Positions 1 through 6,999 are shown, numbered from the stretch's first letter. The stretch: DNA of 52,805 nucleotides from Bacteroidota bacterium (GCA_013288555.1 JABDBQ010000016.1:1-52805); one strand, 5' to 3'. A program made the numbers and translations. The notes: a model not told the origin generated them from the letters alone.

Positions 1-263
1 ATTGGAGTGCCGCCATTGATCTCCATCTTATATATAATGTTATGCGTCTTGTTCGCAGCTATGTTGGCAGTTTTAACACCGAAAAGGACCCATTTGCCGT
101 CAGGTGAAATCCTTGGATCGGATACACGGCCTAATTTCCATAATACCGCTGCAGACAGATTTTGCCTGTGGGGGAGTGGCGTATTAGAAAAAGGATTCTT
201 TTTTTTAAGACAGCTTTGAGCTAATAATGACAGACATAAGACAGCTAAAAGATATTTCTTCAT
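1..263 (-). CDS. S9-peptidase-like lipoprotein, N-terminal part only
   Basis: The first 87 codons of a gene that runs off the left edge, read from an ATG at 263-261. The N-terminus is a lipoprotein signal: a Lys pair, a hydrophobic stretch and Cys18 after Leu-Ala-Gln-Ser. After a Lys/Pro-rich linker comes a segment with the pattern W-K-L-G-R-V-S-D-P-x-I-S-P-D-G-K-W, typical of the first propeller blade of S9 prolyl oligopeptidase/acylaminoacyl-peptidase proteins (family knowledge). The catalytic domain is outside the window, so the peptidase call is an inference. A -7-like box (292-299) lies about 30 bases upstream. Confidence 0.6.
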   Translation of the reverse strand, partial: MKKYLLAVLCLSLLAQSCLKKKNPFSNTPLPHRQNLSAAVLWKLGRVSDPRISPDGKWVLFGVKTANIAANKTHNIIYKMEINGGTP

Positions 264-291
264 TGTATTTTAATTGACGGTTAATATTCAC

Positions 292-299
292 CAAAACTA
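292..299 (-). promoter_or_regulatory. -7 box (TAGTTTTG) for the S9-like gene
   Basis: Read on the minus strand this is TAGTTTTG, matching the Bacteroidota -7 consensus TAnnTTTG, 28 bases before the ATG. No matching -33 TTTG is seen at the usual spacing. Confidence 0.4.
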
Positions 300-314
300 A
301 TTAAAAGATGTGGT

Positions 315-345
315 GATTTGAAATTTGTGATTTGAAATTTGGGCC
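315..345. repeat. AT-rich dispersed repeat (ATTTGAAATTTG type)
   Basis: Two tandem copies of GATTTGAAATTTG lie between the S9-like gene and the end of the YigZ gene. The same motif recurs near 961-985 and, in variant form, near 5520-5540, so this is a dispersed intergenic repeat rather than unique sequence. Confidence 0.55.
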
Positions 346-370
346 GCTAACCTACAAGAATTTTATAACC

Positions 371-994
371 TTACATCCTCAAAGGCAGGATACCTGTTTT
401 TTCTAACCTGTTTTTTATGATATTTATGTGCTCTTTGGGAACTGAAATAATAATCCTGCATTCAGAAGATAAATCCTGTTCCACAATCCTGATATTCTGT
501 TCTTTAATAAAATCCATCAGGTCACCCAGCTTTGCATAATCTGTTTTTACTGTGATCGTTTCCCTTTCTACATCTTCAGTAATTACTGCGTTTTTAAGGG
601 CATCATGTGCCGCGTCTTTATAAGCGGCTGTCAATCCGCTCACGCCCAGCTTCGTTCCGCCAAAATACCGGACCACTGCCACGAGAATATTTGTCAGGTC
701 AAAACTTTTTACCTGGCCAAAAATCGGGAATCCTGCAGAATTGTGGGGTTCTCCGTCATCTGAATATTTATAGTTCGATTTATCCGCACCAAGCCTGTAG
801 GCATAGCAAATATGCCTTGCTTTGGGATGTTCTTTTTTAAGAACTGTAAGAATTTCTTTGATTTCTTCTTCAGAATTTACAGGATAAGCTATTGCAATAA
901 ACCGGCTGCCTTTTTCTTTGTAAATGCCTTCAGATGATGATGATATGGTTTGGAAACTTGAAATTGGAAATTTGAAATTTGGTTTTGAATCAGC
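371..994 (-). CDS. yigZ: YigZ/IMPACT family protein (UPF0029), start unclear
   Basis: The open frame runs from just after a TAA at 995-997 to the stop at 371. The product (about 195-205 residues) has the IMPACT family core: E-G-x-Y-K-E-K-G-S-x-F near the N-terminus, K-A-R-H-x-C-Y-A-Y-R, S-D-D-G-E-P-x-x-S-A-G, and V-R-Y-F-G-G-T-K-L-G, followed by the UPF0029 C-terminal domain. The family is linked to translation control; its bacterial role is poorly known. No ATG, GTG or TTG lies upstream of the conserved E-G-x-Y-K motif. The only possible starts are ATT or ATA codons (for example ATA at 946), and the expected start lies inside an AATTTGAAATTTG repeat. The GTG at 682 would remove half the conserved domain. 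The gene may be impaired at its start. Confidence 0.8.
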   Translation of the reverse strand, partial: ADSKPNFKFPISSFQTISSSSEGIYKEKGSRFIAIAYPVNSEEEIKEILTVLKKEHPKARHICYAYRLGADKSNYKYSDDGEPHNSAGFPIFGQVKSFDLTNILVAVVRYFGGTKLGVSGLTAAYKDAAHDALKNAVITEDVERETITVKTDYAKLGDLMDFIKEQNIRIVEQDLSSECRIIISVPKEHINIIKNRLEKTGILPLRM

Positions 995-1029
995 TTAAAT
1001 TTTATTGATCATTGACGGATTGATAATTT

Positions 1030-2034
1030 TTAGATGTATACAATCCTGTAAACCAGTTCTTTCATAAGTTCAGATGAATCCGTTCCGGTATCATTTACCC
1101 CTTTGGAACGAAGATCGAATTCCTGGATCAGTTTCGAAATAGCTATTAATTTCCTGCCATAAGTCTGGACAGCTTTTTGAAAATCCCTCGAAAGCCATTC
1201 CATAATACCAAGGCTTTTTAAAGTTTCTTTGTCGTTTTTGCCGGTAATATACAATGCCGTTGCTTTGGAAAAGAAATTATAAAGCACCACGATCATCACC
1301 TGGATGGGGAATTCTTTAGGATTTTCGTTGATATAATTGACCAGGCGGGTTACTTTGGCAATGTCATTATTCACAATGGCTCCTGATAATTCAAAAGCAT
1401 TGTAATCCTTGCTGATACCTACATTGGCTTTTATATCTCCTTCATCTATGATACTGCCTTTATCAAGAGCGCTGGTAATTTTTACAAGTGCATTGGTAAG
1501 ATTTTCCAGGTTACTTCCTACATATTCGGTAAGCAGGTATCTTGCCTGGTTGGTGCTTTTGTATCCGGAGGCATCAAGGTATTTTTCAATCCAGTCAGGC
1601 ACTTTGGCTTCGGGGATAGGTTTCGATTCAAAGAGAACAGCCTTTTGCTCAAGGACCTTGGTTACTTTAAGCCTTTTATCGAGCGATTTGTATTTGTGGC
1701 ACATCACCAGGATGGTAGACGGTACAGGTTTTTCAAAATAGTTTTCCAGGGCAGCCAGGTTCTTAAAATCCTGGGCTTCCTTCACAATCACTACCTGAAA
1801 TTGTGCCATCATTGGGTAGCGGGTTACGGCATTCAATAGGGTATTGGCATCTGTATCCTTGCCATAAAAAACCACCTGGTTGAAGCTCTTTTCACTTTCA
1901 TTAAGTGCATGTTCTTCAATATAATCGGAGATATGATCAATAAAATACGGTTCAGTGCCATGCAGGTAATATACAGGCTGAAATTTCTTTTCCTGTAGCG
2001 ATTGGATTAGTTTGTCGTATGTGATGGATGCCAT
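1030..2034 (-). CDS. holA: DNA polymerase III subunit delta
   Basis: A 334-residue protein of the usual HolA length. It begins with the family's opening (A-S-I-T-Y-D-K-L-I then a Y-Y-L-H-G-T-E-P-Y-F-I-D segment, the degenerate AAA+ P-loop region of the clamp-loader delta subunit). It continues through the R-Y-P-M-M-A-Q-F-Q-V-V-I-V-K-E-A segment and a C-terminal helical collar domain. Delta opens the beta clamp during loading in the clamp-loader complex. It is transcribed divergently from the small nuclease-fold gene at 2180, with a palindromic repeat between them. The ATG at 2034 fits the conserved N-terminus. Confidence 0.93.
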   Translation of the reverse strand: MASITYDKLIQSLQEKKFQPVYYLHGTEPYFIDHISDYIEEHALNESEKSFNQVVFYGKDTDANTLLNAVTRYPMMAQFQVVIVKEAQDFKNLAALENYFEKPVPSTILVMCHKYKSLDKRLKVTKVLEQKAVLFESKPIPEAKVPDWIEKYLDASGYKSTNQARYLLTEYVGSNLENLTNALVKITSALDKGSIIDEGDIKANVGISKDYNAFELSGAIVNNDIAKVTRLVNYINENPKEFPIQVMIVVLYNFFSKATALYITGKNDKETLKSLGIMEWLSRDFQKAVQTYGRKLIAISKLIQEFDLRSKGVNDTGTDSSELMKELVYRIVYI

Positions 2035-2065
2035 AATGAATTCTCACGCAAAGAACGTGAAAATT

Positions 2066-2159
2066 GTCTGAACAGGGATTTATTAGATTTTGGGGATTAA
2101 AGGATTTTTATCACAAGTTTCTCCAAAATCCAGTTAATCCCATAAATCCCCGTTCAGAC
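2066..2159. repeat. Palindromic intergenic repeat
   Basis: Arms at 2066-2082 and 2143-2159 (GTCTGAACAGGGATTTA and its complement) are inverted with one mismatch. The inner sequence carries further GGATTAAAGGATT-like inverted pieces. It fills the gap between the divergent holA and HSDR_N genes and resembles a widespread bacterial intergenic repeat type. Confidence 0.7.
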
Positions 2160-2179
2160 TATTTTCTCTAATATTGCCT

Positions 2180-2626
2180 ATGCTTGAACTAAATCTCCCT
2201 TCTTACGAATACAAACTCAAAAAAAGAGATGGGAAGCTTTTGATCTGGGACCGTACCCGGAAGAAATATATTATCCTTCAACCGGAAGAATGGGTTCGGC
2301 AGCATTTTGTCAATTATCTTATTGAAATCAAAAATATCCCGGTTTCTCATATTTCTTTAGAACAGGGGCACCAATACAACAGCCTTACAAAACGGACAGA
2401 TATTCTCGTATATGATAATGAATTAAAGCCCTTGTTGCTGGTTGAATGTAAAGCCAGCCATATCGAAATCAATGACGATGTTTTATTCCAGGCAGTAACT
2501 TATCAATCCCAAATACATGTAAAATACATCTGCCTCACCAATGGATTGGAACATCAGTATTATCAAAAAAAAGATAGTGAATTTGTGAGAATTGAGGAAT
2601 TACCGGAATACAATGTGTTAATATGA
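2180..2626 (+). CDS. Small type I restriction HsdR N-terminal-like protein (PD-(D/E)XK fold)
   Basis: A 148-residue protein from the ATG at 2180; a TTG two codons earlier is a less likely start. The middle has a T-D-I-L-V-Y-D strand (Asp74), then L-L-L-V-E-C-K with Glu89 and Lys91, and a Q-A-V-T-Y-Q-S-Q segment. That is the D...ExK active-site layout of the HSDR_N_2 type nuclease fold. Such stand-alone proteins are common in Bacteroidota next to holA (family knowledge); their substrate is not established. No methylase, specificity subunit or helicase is nearby, so this is not a complete restriction system. Confidence 0.8.
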   Translation: MLELNLPSYEYKLKKRDGKLLIWDRTRKKYIILQPEEWVRQHFVNYLIEIKNIPVSHISLEQGHQYNSLTKRTDILVYDNELKPLLLVECKASHIEINDDVLFQAVTYQSQIHVKYICLTNGLEHQYYQKKDSEFVRIEELPEYNVLI

Positions 2627-2706
2627 CAATGCGGTTATGCGCTAATTCAAAATCATGCGTCAGCCAATTTGCACATTTGCATATTAGCACATCAGGCACA
2701 TTGAAC

Positions 2707-3291
2707 CTATCCTCTCTTCTTGATCTCGTCCCTGATCTTGGCGGCGTGAACATAGTTTTCAAGCTCCAGGGCTTCTTCGAGCATTTTTTCCAGCTCTTCG
2801 GTTTTATATCCTGATAGATCTGCTTTGGAACGTGGCTTTTTTTCTTCCTCGGTTTCTGATATCGGGCGCATTTCGCCTTCCAGTTCGTTCAAGATAATAC
2901 CTGCTTCAAGCATAATGTTTTCATAGGTATAAATAGGACATTTAAAACGCAATGCAATTGCAATAGCGTCAGAAGTGCGGGCATCAATATGCTGCACATC
3001 TCCATTACCGGAGCAAATGATGCTGGCATAAAATACACCTTCCTGCAGTTTATGAATCAGTACTTCTTTGATGGTAATATGAAAAGTATCCGCAAAGGCT
3101 TTGATCAGGTCATGCGTCATTGGCCGTACCGGAACAATCTTTTCGATCTCGATGGCAATAGCCTGAGCTTCAAAAGCCCCGATAATCACCGGCAACTTCC
3201 TCTGCCCGTTCATTTCTTCCAGGATAAGGGTATATGAGGTCGAAGTATGCCCTGAGGATATTCCTAATATCTGGAGTTGAATTTTATCCAT
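2707..3291 (-). CDS. Bifunctional nuclease family protein (DUF151) with UvrB/UvrC motif
   Basis: 194 residues from the ATG at 3291. The frame is open 19 codons further upstream, but those codons lie in a palindromic repeat and the family starts at M-D-K-I-Q-L. The N-terminal two thirds is the DUF151/BFN domain (L-P-V-I-I-G-x-F-E-A-Q-A-I-A and D-A-R-T-S-D-A-I-A-I-A-L-R). After an acidic linker, the last 30 residues form a UVR motif with E-L-E-x-M-L-x-x-A-L-x-x-E-x-Y-x-x-A-A-x-x-R-D-E-I. Plant members have nuclease activity; the bacterial role is not settled. It may be the last gene of an etfB-etfA unit, but 128 bases holding a large hairpin separate it from etfA. Confidence 0.88.
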   Translation of the reverse strand: MDKIQLQILGISSGHTSTSYTLILEEMNGQRKLPVIIGAFEAQAIAIEIEKIVPVRPMTHDLIKAFADTFHITIKEVLIHKLQEGVFYASIICSGNGDVQHIDARTSDAIAIALRFKCPIYTYENIMLEAGIILNELEGEMRPISETEEEKKPRSKADLSGYKTEELEKMLEEALELENYVHAAKIRDEIKKRG

Positions 3292-3311
3292 ATGTGATTT
3301 ACTTGTTGAGG

Positions 3312-3401
3312 GATAAATAATTACACATAGTTTCTTTTTCGGCCTCATTCAAATTTCTCCCGAGGGAGAAAAGTAAAGTTCTATATGTGTAATTATTTAT
3401 C
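3312..3401. repeat. Cruciform-like element, perfect 18-bp inverted arms plus inner hairpin
   Basis: GATAAATAATTACACATA at 3312-3329 is matched exactly in inverted form at 3384-3401. Inside lies a second perfect hairpin, TTTCTCCC-GA-GGGAGAAA (3354-3371). It sits between etfA and the DUF151 gene and could fold as a two-level structure in the transcript. Confidence 0.75.
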
Positions 3402-3419
3402 ATTTTATAATTCACAATA

Positions 3420-4394
3420 TTATTGAACAGACTTAATACGTTTTGCAGCTTCAATTAGTTTCGGTAATGCTTCAAAAGCGTCGCCGACGATTCCATAGTC
3501 AGCCGCTTTGAAGAATGGTGCTTCCGGGTCTTTATTAATCACAACAATAACCTTGCTGGAACTTACACCCGCAAGATGCTGAATGGCACCGCTGATACCA
3601 ATGGCAATATACAGGTTCGGACCGATAGCAAGACCTGTCTGGCCTACGTGTTCGCTATGAGGCCTCCAGCCGACATCAGCTACCGGTTTGGAACAGGCCG
3701 TGGCGGCACCCAGTATATTGGCAAGTTCTTCGATCATGCCCCAGTTTTCGGGACCTTTCATACCACGTCCGCCTGATACCACTATTTCAGCTTCGGTAAG
3801 TGAAATCTTGCCTTTCTGGCGTATATCTTCCAAAACCGTTACCGGGAAATCCGAATCAGATAATTGAGGCGTAAATGCTTCGATCTGAGCCTGAACCGGG
3901 TTCTCGGTAATATGATATGCGTTTATATTTATCGTAATGATTTTAACCGGAGTCTTGATATTAAATTCACCAAAACCTTTTCCGGAATAAACTGATTTCC
4001 GAACCACAAAACCATTTTCAGTTTTAGGAAGATCATTTACCTGGGTTATCAGCCCGGCTTTCATTTTTGCAGACAAGCGTGGCGCCAATGCTTTCACATT
4101 AAAGCTGCCACTCATAATGATAACGTCTGCATTTATTTTTTCGGCAGCCTGCTTGCAGATATTTGCATAAGCTGTACTGTTAAAGTCTTTCAGGCGGGCA
4201 TCACTCGCTTTTAAAATATGGGCAACACCGTATTTGGAAAGTTTTGATATCTCATCATCTGCTGCATCTCCTATAGTTAGTGCGGTCACTGTCGTATTCA
4301 GCATCTTCGCCACATCTGCGGCATAGGTCAAAACCTCAAAGGCAGGCTTGTGAAATTTTCCTTCTATATTTTCAGCAAAAACTAAAACTGGCAT
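3420..4394 (-). CDS. etfA: Electron transfer flavoprotein alpha subunit
   Basis: 324 residues, normal for EtfA. The C-terminal FAD-binding domain is clear: G-G-R-G-M-K-G-P-E-N-W, then A-D-V-G-W-R-P-H-S-E-H-V-G-Q-T-G, Y-I-A-I-G-I-S-G-A-I-Q-H-L-A-G and N-K-D-P-E-A-P-F-F-x-x-A-D-Y-G-I-V-G-D. With EtfB it forms the heterodimer that carries electrons from acyl-CoA dehydrogenases to the quinone pool. It lies 23 bases after etfB in one transcription unit. No ETF-quinone oxidoreductase or dehydrogenase is in the window. Confidence 0.95.
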   Translation of the reverse strand: MPVLVFAENIEGKFHKPAFEVLTYAADVAKMLNTTVTALTIGDAADDEISKLSKYGVAHILKASDARLKDFNSTAYANICKQAAEKINADVIIMSGSFNVKALAPRLSAKMKAGLITQVNDLPKTENGFVVRKSVYSGKGFGEFNIKTPVKIITININAYHITENPVQAQIEAFTPQLSDSDFPVTVLEDIRQKGKISLTEAEIVVSGGRGMKGPENWGMIEELANILGAATACSKPVADVGWRPHSEHVGQTGLAIGPNLYIAIGISGAIQHLAGVSSSKVIVVINKDPEAPFFKAADYGIVGDAFEALPKLIEAAKRIKSVQ

Positions 4395-4417
4395 GTTTGT
4401 ATTATTCTGGTTTGGTT

Positions 4418-5155
4418 TTAGATTAGTTTTTCTTTTTCGTGCAGGATATCCATCAGTTTCCCGGCTTCTGCAATATCAATAAGAACAACGCCTGATTTTT
4501 TTACAGGTGGTTCCAGTTCAACAAGTTCTGTAAGATGATCTATGGCAGCAGGTTCAAGGGTTTTTATGGTCTTAGCACGTGACTGCATAATGCCGCGCAT
4601 ATTGGCGATACGTGGTTCGGCAAGCTCCTTGGTAGCCGTAATCACCAATGGAAGATTAACCTTTAAATTTTCCATACCGCCATCAATAAAACGATTCAGT
4701 GTAGCAGTATTGCCATCAATTACAATGCCACCGACATAAGCGACTGAGGGAATGCCCAGCGCTTCACCCAGCATGTCTCCAACTTCGTTACCGTTAAAAT
4801 CAATGGATTCGCGGCCACAGATGACCAGGTCGAAATTTTCATTTCGCACGGCTTCGGCAATCTGCATGGCTACATAATAGGCATCGGTAGGAGGGGTGTT
4901 AACAAGGATAGCTTCATCAGCTCCGATCGCAAGACAACGCCTCAATATCGGCTCGACTGACATATCGCCTACATGGATCACTGTCAGTTGAGCATTGTGT
5001 TTTTCTTTGAGGTCCATAGCCCCTGCGAGGCCATGATCATCATTTGGGTTGAGGATAAACTGAACACCTGTATTGTCGAGGGACTTTTTATCGGCAGTAA
5101 AGTTTATTTTTGTGGTTGTATCAGGGGTTTTGCTGGCGCAAAGTAAAATCTTCAT
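4418..5155 (-). CDS. etfB: Electron transfer flavoprotein beta subunit
   Basis: 245 residues from the ATG at 5155, chosen because EtfB starts M-K-I-L-L-C-x-S-K-T-P-D-T-T; the in-frame ATG eight codons upstream overlaps the -7 promoter box. The protein shows the AMP-binding adenine nucleotide hydrolase-like fold with N-P-N-D-x-x-G-L-A-G-A, I-G-A-D-E-A, and I-C-G-R-E-S-I-D-F-N-G-N-E-V-G near the middle. It is the first gene of the etfBA unit and is divergent from the TPR gene at 5196. Confidence 0.95.
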   Translation of the reverse strand: MKILLCASKTPDTTTKINFTADKKSLDNTGVQFILNPNDDHGLAGAMDLKEKHNAQLTVIHVGDMSVEPILRRCLAIGADEAILVNTPPTDAYYVAMQIAEAVRNENFDLVICGRESIDFNGNEVGDMLGEALGIPSVAYVGGIVIDGNTATLNRFIDGGMENLKVNLPLVITATKELAEPRIANMRGIMQSRAKTIKTLEPAAIDHLTELVELEPPVKKSGVVLIDIAEAGKLMDILHEKEKLI

Positions 5156-5176
5156 TCTGGCTCTCGAATTATAGTG

Positions 5177-5184
5177 CAAAATTA
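5177..5184 (-). promoter_or_regulatory. -7 box (TAATTTTG) for etfBA
   Basis: On the minus strand this reads TAATTTTG, a full match to TAnnTTTG, 22 bases before the chosen etfB ATG. A TTTG on the minus strand (5200-5203) lies 15 bases upstream, closer than the usual -33 spacing of about 19-20. Confidence 0.45.
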
Positions 5185-5195
5185 CAAAAATTTAT

Positions 5196-5513
5196 ATGCC
5201 AAACAGTCGCCTCGATAAATTGCTGGAAATGTTGGGAAAACAACCCGATGATCCCTTCCTGATCTATGCCGTGGGTATTGAATATGAAGCTATTGGCGAA
5301 GTGGAACGGGCCATGGATTATTATACAACGGTATTGGACAGGCATCCCGACTACCTGCCGGTCTATTACCAGGCGGGGTTGCTGAGTTCCAAAATGGGGG
5401 ATAATGAAAATGCAAATGCCCTTTTAGAAAAAGGAATCAGCCTCGCCCAAACCCAGAAAGACCGGAAAACGGAGAATGAGTTAAAGATGGCGCTGGAGGA
5501 TTTGGAGGATTGA
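5196..5513 (+). CDS. Small tetratricopeptide repeat protein
   Basis: 105 residues, start ATG at 5196. It contains about two TPR units: D-P-F-L-I-Y-A-V-G-I-E-Y-E-A-I-G-E-V-E-R-A and Y-L-P-V-Y-Y-Q-A-G-L-L-S-S-K-M-G, each with the Gly/Ala spacing of TPR helices, then a charged helical tail. No signal peptide, so it is cytoplasmic. Such short TPR proteins are common in Bacteroidota and have no assigned partner. It is divergent from etfB with a 40-base gap. Confidence 0.8.
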   Translation: MPNSRLDKLLEMLGKQPDDPFLIYAVGIEYEAIGEVERAMDYYTTVLDRHPDYLPVYYQAGLLSSKMGDNENANALLEKGISLAQTQKDRKTENELKMALEDLED

Positions 5514-5666
5514 ACTATTTGGGAATTTGAAAATTTGAAAATGGGCTGGCGCAAATAACCAAGACCATTGATTGCCGTCATTGCAGCAAAGAATTCGAGG
5601 AACGAGAAGACTGCAAGCCGCAATCTCATATTTACGTTCCGAAGTAAGTAAAAAGCGTTCATTAAT
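5514..5666. other. Gap with no clear gene; repeat and a short Cys-rich open stretch
   Basis: The first 30 bases carry the AATTTGAAAATTTG repeat. Positions 5547-5645 read on the plus strand as an open stretch without a start codon, containing D-C-R-H-C-S-K-E-F-E-E-R-E-D-C. That could be a decayed zinc-ribbon-like gene piece or chance. A toxin gene would be expected here, after the antitoxin-like ORF on the minus strand, but no RelE/ParE-like frame is visible. Confidence 0.4.
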
Positions 5667-5873
5667 TCATATTTCATCAAGTAATTCCGATACTGGACGC
5701 GCTTTAAGTTTGCCAACTTTGATTAGTTTCATTTCTTCAACTGCCGTTTGAATATCCCGTACAAGTTCCTCTTTAGGCTTTTTAATTTCCTTAACTTTCA
5801 CAAAGGAATATTTTTTTAACAGGTTTAATATAAAATCCACCTTCCTTTCGCTGATTTCATGTACCACTTTCAT
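5667..5873 (-). CDS. Antitoxin-like small protein without a toxin
   Basis: 68 residues, ATG at 5873. The protein is highly charged, with the pattern E-E-L-V-R-D-I-x-x-A-V-E-E-M-K-L-I-K-x-G-K-L-K-A-R-P-x-x-E-L-L-D-E. I recognise this from small Bacteroidota antitoxins that are normally followed at once by a RelE/ParE-type toxin gene. Here the next 150 bases on that strand hold no toxin, and the flanks are repeats. It looks like a solitary antitoxin left after loss of its partner, or a free-standing regulator. The family call is from memory of the pattern, not a search. Confidence 0.55.
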   Translation of the reverse strand: MKVVHEISERKVDFILNLLKKYSFVKVKEIKKPKEELVRDIQTAVEEMKLIKVGKLKARPVSELLDEI

Positions 5874-5970
5874 TGTCGTATGGATTTATTGGTTTCAAGT
5901 ATAATGCTTTGAGATTGTTTCACGAAATGAACTGGTATTGATCCTTGAAAGTTCCCTGATAAACCCGCAT

Positions 5971-6076
5971 CCGCTCGCTTCTGGCGAGTGGGGCTTTCTA
6001 CAGCCTCTGGCTGAATGTTAAGAATACAAAAAGCTGCGGGACGCCGGGGATACAGCCACTCGCAAGATGCGAGCGG
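5971..6076. repeat. Nested GC-rich hairpins
   Basis: A 21-base unit at 5971-5991 is repeated in inverted form at 6056-6076 (three mismatches). Each copy is itself a hairpin (CTCGC-n5-GCGAG), and a third hairpin CAGCC-TCT-GGCTG lies at 6001-6013. The block is more GC-rich than its surroundings and resembles REP/BIME-type elements. Confidence 0.65.
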
Positions 6077-6224
6077 CGGCGTGGCAGACACCATCAAAAA
6101 AGTAAAACATTTTTGAAAATATTTTCCCTTGTAATGTATTGAAATGATTCAAGTTAAAAAATATTTTTTCAAAACATCCACCCACTTGGACACTTCGCTA
6201 TATATGTATATAAAAGGCGGAGGC

Positions 6225-6280
6225 TAATTACGAATTATGAACCCGAAGGCTCAGCTGAGCTAATTACAAATTACGAATTG
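6225..6280. repeat. Dispersed repeat, copy 1 (TAATTACGAATTATGAACCC type)
   Basis: Shares its outer sequence with 7486-7536: TAATTACGAATTATGAACCC at the left and an AATTAC/AATTACGA end at the right. The centre GCTCAGCTGAGC is a perfect 12-base palindrome and differs from the centre of copy 2. Confidence 0.65.
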
Positions 6281-6443
6281 ACTGGCGCAAGAAAATTATG
6301 AAATCATTTAATCAAAAAAATCAGGCTTGTCCCGACTCATTTGGAAGTTTAGACAATTTTTCAGGTGCAAATTGGAAATGCGCAGTGACCCGACTTCGCA
6401 AATGCTTCGGCGGGCAAAGAAAGATAAACCGGCCTTTTTACCC

Positions 6444-6573
6444 ATTCTGGCCTGTATTTTCCCTGATAATCCCTGATACTTGTCAACAAGTTACGTGTAA
6501 GAAACTAAATATCAATATGTTAAAAAATGAAAAAATGAATTTCCCTGTTATATCAGGGAAAAGAGGCCAGAAC
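6444..6573. repeat. Imperfect inverted repeat pair
   Basis: ATTCTGGCCTGTATTTTCCC... at 6444-6470 pairs with 6549-6573 (...GGGAAAAGAGGCCAGAAC), about 21 of 25 positions allowing a two-base bulge, around a roughly 80-base loop. Confidence 0.5.
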
Positions 6574-6725
6574 GTTGGAAAGGGTACTTTGTCGACAATC
6601 GTACCAAATCCCAATAAAAGGGGGAATCCCTATTTTGACTTTGGTTCGGCAATGAAGAAAACCGCATTTTTGACTATTTTGGATTGTTCTTTTATTGTTA
6701 ACTATTGATACTTGTCAATGAGTTA
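6474..6725. repeat. Direct repeat pair TGATACTTGTCAANNAGTTA
   Basis: The 20-base motif at 6474-6493 recurs at 6706-6725 in the same orientation with two differences, 232 bases apart. It could mark the ends of a former insertion or be a protein-binding site; nothing in the sequence decides. Confidence 0.5.
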
Positions 6726-6842
6726 GCTATTAAATATAAGATTGTCAATTAATTATAAGACTCAAAAAATAAATTATCAATAAAAACAATCCCGAGCACT
6801 CGGGATCAATAGGAATAGGTAAAAAAGCTGTTTTCTGTCCCA

Positions 6843-6927
6843 GGTCGGCGTCCCCGCCGACCTGTTGCGGTTTTCTATGCAGTAAATTAATTGAAATTCC
6901 AATTAGTGGTCGGCGGGGACGCCGACC
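6843..6927. repeat. GC-rich inverted repeat, arms self-palindromic
   Basis: GGTCGGCGTCCCCGCCGACC (6843-6862) is inverted exactly at 6908-6927. Each arm is also a near-perfect hairpin on its own, so alternative foldings exist. The GC-rich 20-mers stand out from AT-rich surroundings. Confidence 0.7.
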
Positions 6928-6999
6928 ACGGACAATCAGTAAAATGTTGTCAAATAAATTATCATATCATCACATTATCATATCAACACATCGATTCCC

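Noticed and set aside
2180-2626. A restriction-modification system
   Set aside because: Only one small nuclease-fold protein is present; no methylase, specificity or helicase subunit.
5366-5716. 116-codon minus-strand frame overlapping the TPR gene and the antitoxin-like gene
   Set aside because: It overlaps two better frames in antisense or a shifted frame and shows no family pattern.
5870-6097. 75-codon frame on the minus strand over the GC-rich hairpins
   Set aside because: It lies on the palindromic block; its residues follow from the repeat sequence.
6298-6708. 136-codon open frame on the plus strand in the repeat island
   Set aside because: It runs through the inverted and direct repeats, has odd composition and no recognisable motif; more likely chance.
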